Origin: Actinomycetales bacterium
Lineage (GTDB): Bacteria > Actinomycetota > Actinomycetes > Actinomycetales > Actinomycetaceae
Direction of reading: 5' to 3'
NCBI GenBank assembly: GCA_012513625.1
Contig: JAAZBW010000140.1
Coordinates: forward strand, 1 to 7,453
Length of the DNA: 7,453 nucleotides
Below are positions 1 through 5,613 of the stretch, piece after piece. Each line of letters starts with the position of its first letter. The stretch's first letter is position 1. Below the pieces are notes generated by a model. That model was not told the origin of the DNA and did no database searches. It was given only the letters and a program-made list of their open reading frames with translations. Position numbers and translations under genes: made by a program.

Positions 1-1
1 C

Positions 2-577
2 GGGCGGCCCGGATGGCACATCGAGTGCTCGGTGATCGCCGAGGAGACGCTCGGCGGCGCCCCCACCATCACGGGCGGAGGCAACGACCTCGCGTTCCCG
101 CACCACCCCATGTCCGCGTCCCACCTGCGGATGCTCGGTAGTGGCGATTCGGCCGCCACCGTCCACGTGGGCATGCTCGGATTCCAGGGCGAGAAGATGA
201 GCAAGTCCCTCGGAAACCTTGTGTTCGTCTCGAAGCTCCGCGCCGTGGAGGATCCCGCGGCCATCCGGCTGGCGCTCGCGGCGTTGCCCTGGGCCGAGGA
301 CGCGGAGTGGGAGGACCACCTCCTGGTGGAGGCGCGGCAGCGGATCGGCACCTGGCGCGCGGCCGTGGGGGTCGCGGGCGATTCACGCGGACTCGCCGCG
401 GCGATCGTGGAGCGGCTCGCAGACGGGCTTGACGTACCCGGCGCGCTGGCCGTGGTGGACGAGTGGGCGGCGGCCAAGCTCGGATCCACCCCCTCGGGAG
501 ACCCGAGCGGGGGCCACGGCGGCGACGACGAGGGCGCGCGCCACGCCATCGACGCGCTCCTCGGCGTCCTCCTCTGA
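2..577 (+). CDS. mshC: MshC, L-cysteine:1D-myo-inositol 2-amino-2-deoxy-alpha-D-glucopyranoside ligase, C-terminal part (5' end outside window)
   Basis: MshC joins cysteine to GlcN-Ins with ATP, the penultimate step of mycothiol synthesis in the cytosol. The frame is open from base 2 and gives 191 residues ending at TGA 575-577; the N-terminal half with the HIGH signature lies outside. Visible class-I synthetase features, in order, are GRPGWHIEC at the window edge (its Cys is the expected zinc ligand), GGGNDLAFPHH, and GEKMSKSLGN, which carries the KMSKS ATP-binding loop. The text after the loop, NLVFVSKLRA..DPAAIRLAL, and the short helical tail are typical of MshC rather than cysteinyl-tRNA synthetase, which has a longer anticodon-binding end. 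Two oddities: HHP stands where the family mostly has HHE, and a Gly/Asp-rich insert precedes the final ALLGVLL. The function is confidently assigned; only the 5' end is missing. Confidence 0.93.
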   Translation, partial: GRPGWHIECSVIAEETLGGAPTITGGGNDLAFPHHPMSASHLRMLGSGDSAATVHVGMLGFQGEKMSKSLGNLVFVSKLRAVEDPAAIRLALAALPWAEDAEWEDHLLVEARQRIGTWRAAVGVAGDSRGLAAAIVERLADGLDVPGALAVVDEWAAAKLGSTPSGDPSGGHGGDDEGARHAIDALLGVLL

Positions 578-606
578 CCCACCGCCAACACACCCCCGTC
601 TCCGCC

Positions 607-819
607 GACTGTGTGGTCAAGTTCTGTAAATTCCCCGTCGACTGTGTGGTTGAGTCCTGCGGTCTTGCTCATCGAGTGTGTGGTTACGGTCGGCGCGACG
701 ACGTTAGCCACACAGTCGACGGTGATGTGGCGGGGTCTTAACCACACAGTCGATGGTGATGTGGCGGGGTCTTGACCACACAGTCGATGGGGGTTTGGCG
801 GGGTCTTGACCACACAGTC
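607..819. repeat. Array of seven 33-34 bp repeat units in two facing arms
   Basis: The core motif GACTGTGTGGTYAA reads forward at 607-620, 640-653 and, degenerate, 674-686. Its complement TTRACCACACAGTC reads at 704-717 (degenerate), 738-751, 772-785 and 806-819. Unit spacing is 33, 34 on the forward arm and 34, 34, 34 on the inverted arm. On the minus strand the inverted units share core plus GACCCCGCCA and a variable A/C-rich stretch, so the whole unit is repeated, not just the core. Forward units have diverged spacers. The array fills the gap between the convergent mshC and PAC2 genes and contains no plausible gene. It may be an intergenic REP/MITE-like element, a set of protein-binding sites, or a folded terminator. 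I do not recognise the family. Confidence 0.9.
672..719. terminator. Imperfect stem-loop at the array centre; possible bidirectional terminator
   Basis: Where the two arms meet, 672-688 (TCGAGTGTGTGGTTACG) pairs with 702-719 (CGTTAGCCACACAGTCGA), leaving a one-base bulge and a few mismatches. Inside it GTCG 689-692 pairs with CGAC 696-699 around loop GCG. It lies about 95 bp after the mshC stop and 120 bp before the PAC2 stop, between genes that would otherwise transcribe into each other. There is no T-run on either side. The pairing is seen directly; the terminator role is inferred from position. Confidence 0.4.
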
Positions 820-840
820 GACGAGCCCGGGTGAGGTCCA

Positions 841-1671
841 CTACTTGCCGTGCCGGCGCAGATACCTCTCGAACTCGGCAGCGATCGCGTCTCCCGTGGC
901 CTCGGCTGACTCCGCGGCGTCGCGGCTGGACTCGAGCTGGGCCACGTAGCCCTCGATCTCCGGGTTGTCCGAAGTGAGTTCGCTGACGGTGGTCTCCCAC
1001 TCCCGCGCGTCCTCCTCAAGCTCCGGAATGTGTACGGACTCATTGATCAGCCCCGTGAGGGTGGCCACGAGCGCAAGGGTGGCCTTGGGGCTCGGCATCT
1101 CGGAGACGTAGTGGGGGACCGAGACCCAGATGGAGGCGGGCTCGTAGCCGCGGGCGGCGGCCAGCGCATCGAACACTCCGGTGATTCCCGTGGGCCCCTC
1201 GTACTCGGACTCCTTCAGGCCCAGCCGCGCCCGGACCGCCGCGGAGTTCGAAGTGGCGTTCGTGGGCAGCGGGCGGGTGTGCGGCACGTCTGCCAGGAGG
1301 GCGCCGAGGGTGTAGACCTCGTGCACGCCGTAACCTCGGGCCACCTCGAGGAGCTCTGCCACGAAGGACCTCCACCGGACGGAGGGTTCGATCGAGTGGA
1401 GCAGGATCACGGTTCGGCCGGAGGGCAGCGTGCCGGCAAGGACCTCCGTGCCTGGCCAGGAGATGATCCGCGTGCCGTCCTCGTCCCGCGAGACGATGGG
1501 GCGGTTGACCTGCAGGTCGTAGAAATCCTCCCCGTCCAGGACCGTCACCAGATCGGACTCCCACGCCTCCGCGAGGAGATCGACGGCGTTGGTCGCCGCG
1601 CTTCCCGCATCATTCCAGCCCTCGAAGGCCACCACCATGATGGCGGGGAGCTCGTGATCGTTCGTGCTCAT
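841..1671 (-). CDS. PAC2-family protein (proteasome-assembly-chaperone-like fold)
   Basis: This 276-residue protein belongs to the PAC2 family, whose archaeal and eukaryotic members help assemble 20S proteasomes; the actinobacterial members (such as M. tuberculosis Rv2125) have no firmly established job. Family marks are FEGWNDAGSAA (16-26), DFYDLQVNRP (49-58), TLGALLADVPHTRP (121-134), GPTGITG (159-165) and SVPHYV (184-189). The last 60 residues are acidic and helical, likely a coiled-coil-prone extension. The C-terminus (YLRRHGK) is not a HbYX proteasome-docking tail. The ATG at 1669-1671 is chosen because family similarity begins within 15 residues and a TAGGCT -10 box sits 6 nt upstream. 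Transcription converges on mshC across the repeat array and diverges from the HAD gene. Family membership is firm; function is open. Confidence 0.88.
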   Translation of the reverse strand: MSTNDHELPAIMVVAFEGWNDAGSAATNAVDLLAEAWESDLVTVLDGEDFYDLQVNRPIVSRDEDGTRIISWPGTEVLAGTLPSGRTVILLHSIEPSVRWRSFVAELLEVARGYGVHEVYTLGALLADVPHTRPLPTNATSNSAAVRARLGLKESEYEGPTGITGVFDALAAARGYEPASIWVSVPHYVSEMPSPKATLALVATLTGLINESVHIPELEEDAREWETTVSELTSDNPEIEGYVAQLESSRDAAESAEATGDAIAAEFERYLRRHGK

Positions 1672-1677
1672 CTCCCC

Positions 1678-1683
1678 AGCCTA
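1678..1683 (-). promoter_or_regulatory. -10 box of a leaderless promoter for the PAC2 gene
   Basis: Reading the minus strand, TAGGCT is followed by 6 nt (GGGGAG) and then the ATG, so transcription would start at or next to the start codon. The GGGGAG directly abuts the ATG, too close to work as a Shine-Dalgarno site. No convincing -35 box is seen. Confidence 0.6.
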
Positions 1684-1784
1684 CGCGGCACACTCCGCGA
1701 GGTGCACACACCGCCCTTCGCGTGGGCGGGGCGCGTGCCCGCGCGGGCCCTCCACCCACGCGGCGGGAGCCAAACCCGGTGACC

Positions 1785-1790
1785 TACCCT
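1785..1790 (+). promoter_or_regulatory. -10 box of a leaderless promoter for the HAD gene
   Basis: TACCCT is followed by 6 nt (TGGGGC) and GTG 1797-1799. This supports GTG 1797 as the true start rather than the in-frame upstream codons at 1722 or 1779. The 125-bp gap 1672-1796 also holds the divergent PAC2 promoter; no operator was recognised in it. Confidence 0.6.
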
Positions 1791-1796
1791 TGGGGC

Positions 1797-2489
1797 GTGA
1801 CCCGCCACCTTCGCGCCATCCTCTGGGACCTCGACGGTACCCTCATCGACTCCGAGCCCTACTGGATGCGCTCGGAGACGGAGATGGTGGAGCAGTACGG
1901 GGGCAAGTGGACCGCCGAGGACGCGGCGGCATGCGTGGGCAACCCCCTCTCTGTCACGGCCGAACGCATGGCGAGGCGCGGTGTGCCGCTCCCTCCCGAG
2001 AGGATCGGCGCGGAACTCTTCGAGCGCATGACGCATCTGATCCGGCACGTGGGCATGCCCTATCGGCCGGGAGCCCTCGAACTCCTCATGGCCGCGCGCG
2101 CCGCCGGCCTTACCCAGGCCCTCGTGACCATGAGCTTCGGCCCCTATGTGGCGGCCGCCGCAGAGTCCGCCCCGGACGGGATGTTCTCCGTGATCCGCAC
2201 CGGTGACACCGTGGAGCGGGGAAAGCCCGCCCCGGACATCTACCTCGCGGCCGCGAGTGACCTCGGGCTCGCCCCGGCCGACTGCCTCGGAATCGAGGAC
2301 TCGGAGCCCGGCGTGCTTGCCGTGCTCGCGGCCGGCGCCACGCCCGTGGTGGTGCCCGGTGTGGTGGACGTGCCCCCGATCCCCGGAGTGCTCCGCTGGC
2401 CCACGCTCGCCGGGGTGGAGCCCCTCCACCTGGAGATTGCCCACGGCGCCTACCAGGCCGGCGTCACGGCTGGGTCCGCCGTGCAGTGA
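1797..2489 (+). CDS. HAD-superfamily hydrolase, beta-phosphoglucomutase/phosphatase-like
   Basis: This is a 230-residue cytosolic HAD hydrolase that would dephosphorylate a small phosphorylated metabolite; the substrate cannot be read from sequence. Motif I is WDLDGTLIDSE (D11 nucleophile, D13 acid/base). Motif II is T111/S113 in VTMSFG, motif III is K143 in RGKPAPDIY, and motif IV is D168 in IEDSEPGV. The helical cap between residues about 18 and 90 marks subfamily I, like PGMB and GPP-type phosphatases. The open frame extends upstream to 1722, but those residues are low-complexity Arg/Pro, and GTG 1797 has a -10 box 6 nt before it. It diverges from PAC2, and its last 26 bp overlap the convergent nuclease gene. 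All catalytic residues are present. Confidence 0.88.
   Translation: MTRHLRAILWDLDGTLIDSEPYWMRSETEMVEQYGGKWTAEDAAACVGNPLSVTAERMARRGVPLPPERIGAELFERMTHLIRHVGMPYRPGALELLMAARAAGLTQALVTMSFGPYVAAAAESAPDGMFSVIRTGDTVERGKPAPDIYLAAASDLGLAPADCLGIEDSEPGVLAVLAAGATPVVVPGVVDVPPIPGVLRWPTLAGVEPLHLEIAHGAYQAGVTAGSAVQ
2464..2489. other. 26-bp tail-to-tail overlap of HAD and nuclease genes
   Basis: The HAD stop (TGA 2487-2489, plus) lies beyond the nuclease stop (TGA 2464-2466, minus), so both coding ends share 26 bp and there is no room for a separate intergenic terminator. The two 3' ends of the mRNAs must be mutually antisense. Confidence 0.85.
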
Positions 2490-3291
2490 GCAGGTTCTCG
2501 ACTCCGTCCGCGGGCAGCGGCGGGGGAGTTCCCCCGAACACGGGGCAGAGGGACTGGAAGGAACACCACGGGCAGAGCGGCGAGCGCCGCGGCTCGAACG
2601 ACCCCTGCTGCGCGGCCCGCTCGATCCGCTCCCAGAGCGCCGCCACCTCCCGCTCGGTCTCCTCGAGCTCCCACTCGGTGGGATCGAGGGTGAGCGTGCG
2701 GCCGTCCCCCAGGTAGATGAGCTGCAGGCGGGCGGGAATCACGCCATCCAGCCGCCAGATCATGAGCGCGTAGAACCGCATCTGGAAGAGCGCCTCCGCC
2801 GCGTACCGCTCCTGGGGTGCCTTACCGGTCTTGTAGTCCACCACGCGGAGCGCGCCGTTCGGGGCCTTGTCAATCCGGTCCACGTAGCCGCGCAGCAGTA
2901 GCCCACCTCCCACCTCCACCTCGATGAGCCGCTCCCGGGCGGCCGGCTCGAGGCGGCGCGGGTTCTCCATCCGGAAGTAGTTGGCCACGAGCGATCGTGC
3001 CTGGGTCAGCCACGTGGCAAGTTCCTCGTCCGTGGGAAACATGCTGAGGTACTCCGGCTCCCTGGACAGGAGCGCTGCCCACTGAGGGTCCACGAGCCGC
3101 TCGGCCACCTCCTGGGAGCGCTCCACCGCCGGCAGGTCATACAGCCGCTCCAGCACGGAGTGCACGAGGGTACCCCGCACGGCTGCCGGCTTCGGCGACT
3201 CCGGCAGCCGGTCCACAGCACGCAGGCGGAACATCAGGGGGCACTGTTGGAAGTCCTTCGCCCGGGAGGCGGAGACGGCAGCTCTTCTCAT
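2464..3291 (-). CDS. RecB/Cas4-like PD-(D/E)XK nuclease with probable 4Fe-4S cluster
   Basis: This 275-residue protein is a stand-alone RecB-family exonuclease, similar in kind to M. tuberculosis Rv2119 and probably acting in DNA repair. The nuclease core shows GTLVHSVLERLY (H44), then RGYVDRID (D138) and VVDYKTGK (D152, K154), the metal-binding D...DxK signature, then an F-Q..FYAL helix (Q170, Y174). Cys17 (QQCP) together with C240, C243 and C249 in CPWCSFQSLC makes the split N/C-terminal four-cysteine cluster known from AddB and Cas4. There is no cas gene or CRISPR array nearby, so a Cas4 role is unlikely. The frame is open upstream to 3756, but the start is set at ATG 3289-3291, where similarity begins and a TACGGT box lies 6 nt upstream. 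Confidence 0.88.
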   Translation of the reverse strand: MRRAAVSASRAKDFQQCPLMFRLRAVDRLPESPKPAAVRGTLVHSVLERLYDLPAVERSQEVAERLVDPQWAALLSREPEYLSMFPTDEELATWLTQARSLVANYFRMENPRRLEPAARERLIEVEVGGGLLLRGYVDRIDKAPNGALRVVDYKTGKAPQERYAAEALFQMRFYALMIWRLDGVIPARLQLIYLGDGRTLTLDPTEWELEETEREVAALWERIERAAQQGSFEPRRSPLCPWCSFQSLCPVFGGTPPPLPADGVENLLTARRTQP

Positions 3292-3297
3292 GACCCC

Positions 3298-3303
3298 ACC
3301 GTA
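3298..3303 (-). promoter_or_regulatory. -10 box of a leaderless promoter for the nuclease gene
   Basis: On the minus strand TACGGT is followed by 6 nt (GGGGTC) and the ATG at 3291. It shares the 60-bp divergent region 3292-3351 with the M50 promoter; the two -10 boxes are 36 bp apart, so the polymerases would compete. Confidence 0.62.
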
Positions 3304-3339
3304 GTTGGGTCCACTGACACGAACGGTCCGTCCGGCCCC

Positions 3340-3345
3340 TACGCT
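3340..3345 (+). promoter_or_regulatory. -10 box of a leaderless promoter for the M50 protease gene
   Basis: TACGCT is followed by 6 nt (GGTGTC) and ATG 3352-3354. A possible -35, CTGACA at 3314-3319, is 20 nt upstream, longer than the usual 17-18. Confidence 0.62.
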
Positions 3346-3351
3346 GGTGTC

Positions 3352-4443
3352 ATGGGTAAGGCGTGGCGCATCGGGAACATCGGGAGGACGCCGCTCTTCC
3401 TTGACCGCTCGTGGCCGATTGGCGTGCTCCTGCTCGCCTCGTTCTACTTCACCGGGCTCACGTCCGCCGGTCTGCCCCTGCAGCGTGCCCTCATCCAGTC
3501 CGTTGTCCTCACCCTCGGGCTCTTCCTCTCCGTGCTGGTGCACGAGCTGAGCCACGCCCTCGCGGGACGGCTGCTCGGGCGGCCACCCGAGTCCATCACC
3601 CTCACACTGTGGGGTGGCTACACCTCGTTCCGCGGGCCGGAGAGCAGGCCCGGGGTGATGGCGCTGGTGACGATCGCGGGCCCCGCCTCCAACCTCCTGC
3701 TCGCCCTCCTCATTGACCGGCTCATCGCACTCGGGGTGGGCCTCGGCTGGACCCAACTGGCCCTCCTCGCACCGCTCGCGCTCGTCAACTTCGTGATGGG
3801 CCTCTTCAACCTGGCACCAGGACTACCTCTCGACGGCGGACACCTCGTGCATGCCGCCGCATGGAAGATCACGGGAGACCGCGACCGCGGCATGCTGATC
3901 GCCGCGTGGGGAGGCGTGGTCCTCGCCGCCGTCGTGGCCGCCTGGGCGCTCGTCCGCGTTGCCTCCGGTGGCGGCCTCGGCAGCGGCGACCTGTGGCTGC
4001 TCATCATCGCCTTCATCCTGTGGGACGGTGCCCAGCGCTCCCTTCGCGCGGCACGCGCCCGCATGTCCGTGGCCGCCCTCGATCTCCAGCGTGTCATGAC
4101 CGAGGTGCCCCTCCTTCCGCCGACGGCGCCGCTCGCCCAGGTCCCGGGAGTCGGCGCGGTCCTCGTGGAGGGTGGGCGGGTGGTGGCCGCCGTGCTCCCC
4201 GAGGACAGGTCCCACGTGAGTGATCCCCACCTGACCGCCGCGTCGGTGGCGAGGGTGGTGCCGTCGTCGGCGGTGGTGACGCAACGCTACGGATCGGAGG
4301 CGGCCGCAGCGATCTCGCTCGCAGCGGGAAACAGCGAGATCGTGGTGCACGTGGAGGGCCAGCGAGCGTGGCTCGCGCGCGTGTCCCATCTCGCACGCGC
4401 ACTCGAGGAGGAGGGGCGCCGGGTGCGCCGGCGTGCGGGGTAG
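3352..4443 (+). CDS. Site-2 protease family membrane metalloprotease (peptidase M50) with degenerate CBS-like C-terminal region
   Basis: This 363-residue integral membrane zinc protease is expected to cut substrates within the membrane (regulated intramembrane proteolysis), as mycobacterial Rip proteins do. The zinc-binding HELSH is at 64-68 in a hydrophobic helix. GPASN at 110-114 and NLAPGLPLDGG at 153-163 form the second catalytic motif, with D161 as the third metal ligand. Further membrane segments are near 22-40, 47-66, 103-120, 125-150, 182-203 and 213-224. From about 238, VMTEVPLLPP... and GAVLVEGGRVVAAVLPED resemble half of a CBS pair, in the place where many family members carry CBS domains. 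No PDZ domain is seen. ATG 3352 is preferred over the upstream open frame because of the leaderless promoter and the fit to family length. It ends 10 bp before trmI. The substrate is unknown. Confidence 0.87.
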   Translation: MGKAWRIGNIGRTPLFLDRSWPIGVLLLASFYFTGLTSAGLPLQRALIQSVVLTLGLFLSVLVHELSHALAGRLLGRPPESITLTLWGGYTSFRGPESRPGVMALVTIAGPASNLLLALLIDRLIALGVGLGWTQLALLAPLALVNFVMGLFNLAPGLPLDGGHLVHAAAWKITGDRDRGMLIAAWGGVVLAAVVAAWALVRVASGGGLGSGDLWLLIIAFILWDGAQRSLRAARARMSVAALDLQRVMTEVPLLPPTAPLAQVPGVGAVLVEGGRVVAAVLPEDRSHVSDPHLTAASVARVVPSSAVVTQRYGSEAAAAISLAAGNSEIVVHVEGQRAWLARVSHLARALEEEGRRVRRRAG

Positions 4444-4446
4444 GCT
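4441..4446 (+). promoter_or_regulatory. -10 box of a leaderless promoter for trmI
   Basis: TAGGCT overlaps the TAG stop codon of the M50 gene and lies 7 nt before GTG 4454-4456. The site would let trmI be transcribed independently of the protease gene, although read-through from upstream is also possible. No -35 match or Shine-Dalgarno site is visible. Confidence 0.55.
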
Positions 4447-4453
4447 CGCGGGC

Positions 4454-5497
4454 GTGACGAACGACTGGGGCCCTGCCGGGCGACGCGGGCCGCTGCGCGA
4501 GGGGGAGCGGGTCCAGCTCACGGACGCGAAGGGCAGGATGCACACCATCCAGCTGCGGGCCGGTGGGAGCTTCCACACCCACTACGGGATGCTGCGGCAC
4601 GACGATGTGATCGGGAAGCCGGACGGTTCCGTGGCCACCACGGCTCTTGAGAAGGAGTACCTTGTCCTCCGGCCACTCCTGTCCGACTACGTGCTTGGCA
4701 TGCCCCGCGGCGCCACGATCGTCTATCCCAAGGACTCGGGCCAGATCATCCAGATGGCCGACATCTTCGATGGCGCCGTGGTGGTCGAGGCCGGTGTGGG
4801 CTCCGGGGCCCTCGCGATGGCCCTGCTGAACGCCGTGGGGCCGCGCGGCCGGCTCGTCTCGGTGGAGCGTCGGGAGGACTTCGCCAGGATCGCCGAGGAG
4901 AACGTGGATGCATGGTTCGGCGGGAGGCATCCCGCTTGGGAGCTGCAGACGGGCGATGTCGCCGATGTGCTCCCAACCCTCGGGCTCGCTGGCGGCGTGG
5001 ACCGGATCGTGCTTGACATGCTCGCTCCGTGGGAGAACATCGGAGTGGCCCGGGACGCGCTCGTCCCGGGAGGGGTTCTGCTCGCGTACGTGGCCACCAC
5101 CACGCAGCTCTCCAGGTTTGTGGAGGACGTGCGCGCCGCGGAGCGGTTCACGGAGCCGCAGGCGTGGGAGAGCCTCGTACGGACGTGGCACGTGGAGGGG
5201 CTCGCCGTGCGGCCGGACCACCGGATGGTCGCACACACCGGTTTCCTTGTGACCGCTCGGCTGCTCGCCGAGGGCACCCCGCCGCCAGAGCTTGCCCGCC
5301 GTCCCGCTCCCGCAGCGCTGGATGAGCACGGCGCGGTCGATTCCACGGACATCCGCTCGATCCCCCAGGAGGACTGGACTCCCGAGGCGGTGGGAGAGCG
5401 CCTCGTGGCGGAACGAAAGACCCGGAAGGTGATCCGGGACCTCGAGAGGCGGGCCGCCCACGACGAGGCCATGCGCTCAGCCGATTCGGGCGACTGA
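4454..5497 (+). CDS. trmI: tRNA (adenine(58)-N(1))-methyltransferase TrmI
   Basis: TrmI methylates N1 of adenine 58 in the T-loop of tRNAs with S-adenosylmethionine, stabilising tRNA structure; it works as a cytosolic homotetramer. The 347-residue product starts with the small N-terminal beta domain (EGERVQLTDAKGR, FHTHYG, then VLRPLLSDYVLGMPRG). YPKD at 91-94 and the SAM-binding motif VEAGVGSGALAMAL at 111-124 follow, then E139 in SVERRE, D169 in GDVAD, and the motif IV-like LDMLAPWE at 188-195. It closely matches the pattern of M. tuberculosis Rv2118c. The C-terminal 65 residues, rich in charge, extend past the catalytic fold. An in-frame GTG at 4433 inside the M50 gene is rejected in favour of GTG 4454. 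PAC2, nuclease and trmI together form a conserved actinobacterial neighbourhood. Confidence 0.94.
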   Translation: MTNDWGPAGRRGPLREGERVQLTDAKGRMHTIQLRAGGSFHTHYGMLRHDDVIGKPDGSVATTALEKEYLVLRPLLSDYVLGMPRGATIVYPKDSGQIIQMADIFDGAVVVEAGVGSGALAMALLNAVGPRGRLVSVERREDFARIAEENVDAWFGGRHPAWELQTGDVADVLPTLGLAGGVDRIVLDMLAPWENIGVARDALVPGGVLLAYVATTTQLSRFVEDVRAAERFTEPQAWESLVRTWHVEGLAVRPDHRMVAHTGFLVTARLLAEGTPPPELARRPAPAALDEHGAVDSTDIRSIPQEDWTPEAVGERLVAERKTRKVIRDLERRAAHDEAMRSADSGD

Positions 5498-5505
5498 CGA
5501 AGTAG

Positions 5506-5524
5506 TCCGGAAGTTTCTCCGGAA
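5506..5524. promoter_or_regulatory. TCCGGAA direct repeat / small hairpin upstream of the WXG100 operon
   Basis: TCCGGAA occurs at 5506-5512 and again at 5518-5524, start-to-start 12 bp. TCCGGA is self-complementary, so the two copies can also form a 6-bp hairpin around loop AGTTTC. A related TTCCCGGAA lies at 5560-5568 beside the expected transcription start. The pair sits just before the -35 box and 9 bp after the trmI stop, so it could be an activator or repressor site or a weak trmI terminator. The sequence is certain; the role is inferred. Confidence 0.4.
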
Positions 5525-5529
5525 TATCG

Positions 5530-5558
5530 TTGACTCCCACTGTGCTCTCGGTGAGGCT
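5530..5558 (+). promoter_or_regulatory. Candidate sigma70-type promoter of the WXG100 operon
   Basis: TTGACT at 5530-5535 is followed by a 17-nt spacer and GAGGCT at 5553-5558, one base from the TAGGCT boxes used elsewhere in this window. Transcription would begin near 5565, giving a leader of about 50 nt. Unlike the neighbouring genes, this operon therefore has a 5' untranslated region. Confidence 0.5.
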
Positions 5559-5601
5559 GTTCCCGGAATCGGTGGCCAGGGGCCACCTCCCTCACACGAT
5601 C

Positions 5602-5606
5602 GGGAG
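5602..5606 (+). promoter_or_regulatory. Shine-Dalgarno site of the first WXG100-like gene
   Basis: GGGAG lies 7 nt before ATG 5614-5616 and fixes this ATG as the start, although the frame is open upstream to 5530. Confidence 0.75.
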
Positions 5607-5613
5607 ACACAGG

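Noticed and set aside
2..577. Cysteinyl-tRNA synthetase instead of MshC
   Set aside because: The post-KMSKS text and the short C-terminus fit MshC; CysS would have HHENE and a longer anticodon-binding domain.
69..620. 183-residue minus-strand ORF opposite mshC
   Set aside because: Arg/Pro-rich shadow frame with no recognisable motif.
607..819. CRISPR array
   Set aside because: Units flip orientation mid-array, the supposed spacers are about 20 bp and are themselves repeated, and no cas genes are near; the Cas4-like fold of the nuclease at 2464-3291 is also the general RecB/AddB fold.
704..1043. Small minus-strand ORFs running through the repeat array into the PAC2 gene
   Set aside because: Their protein is just the translated repeat (TVWSRPR, DCVVKTPPH) plus an off-frame reading of PAC2; no start signal or family match.
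1668..2444. 258-residue minus-strand ORF opposite the HAD gene
   Set aside because: Gly/His/Arg-rich shadow; the plus strand carries all four HAD motifs.
3160..3351. N-terminal extension of the M50 protein
   Set aside because: The upstream residues lie antisense within the nuclease gene and its promoter, with no family similarity; ATG 3352 has the leaderless promoter.
3292..3756. N-terminal extension of the nuclease
   Set aside because: The extension is antisense to the M50 coding region and low in complexity; the conserved SASRAKDFQQCP start begins at ATG 3291.
4094..5461. 455-residue minus-strand ORF opposite trmI
   Set aside because: A long open frame produced by high GC; low-complexity Arg/Pro/His-rich protein, while the plus strand clearly encodes TrmI with all motifs.
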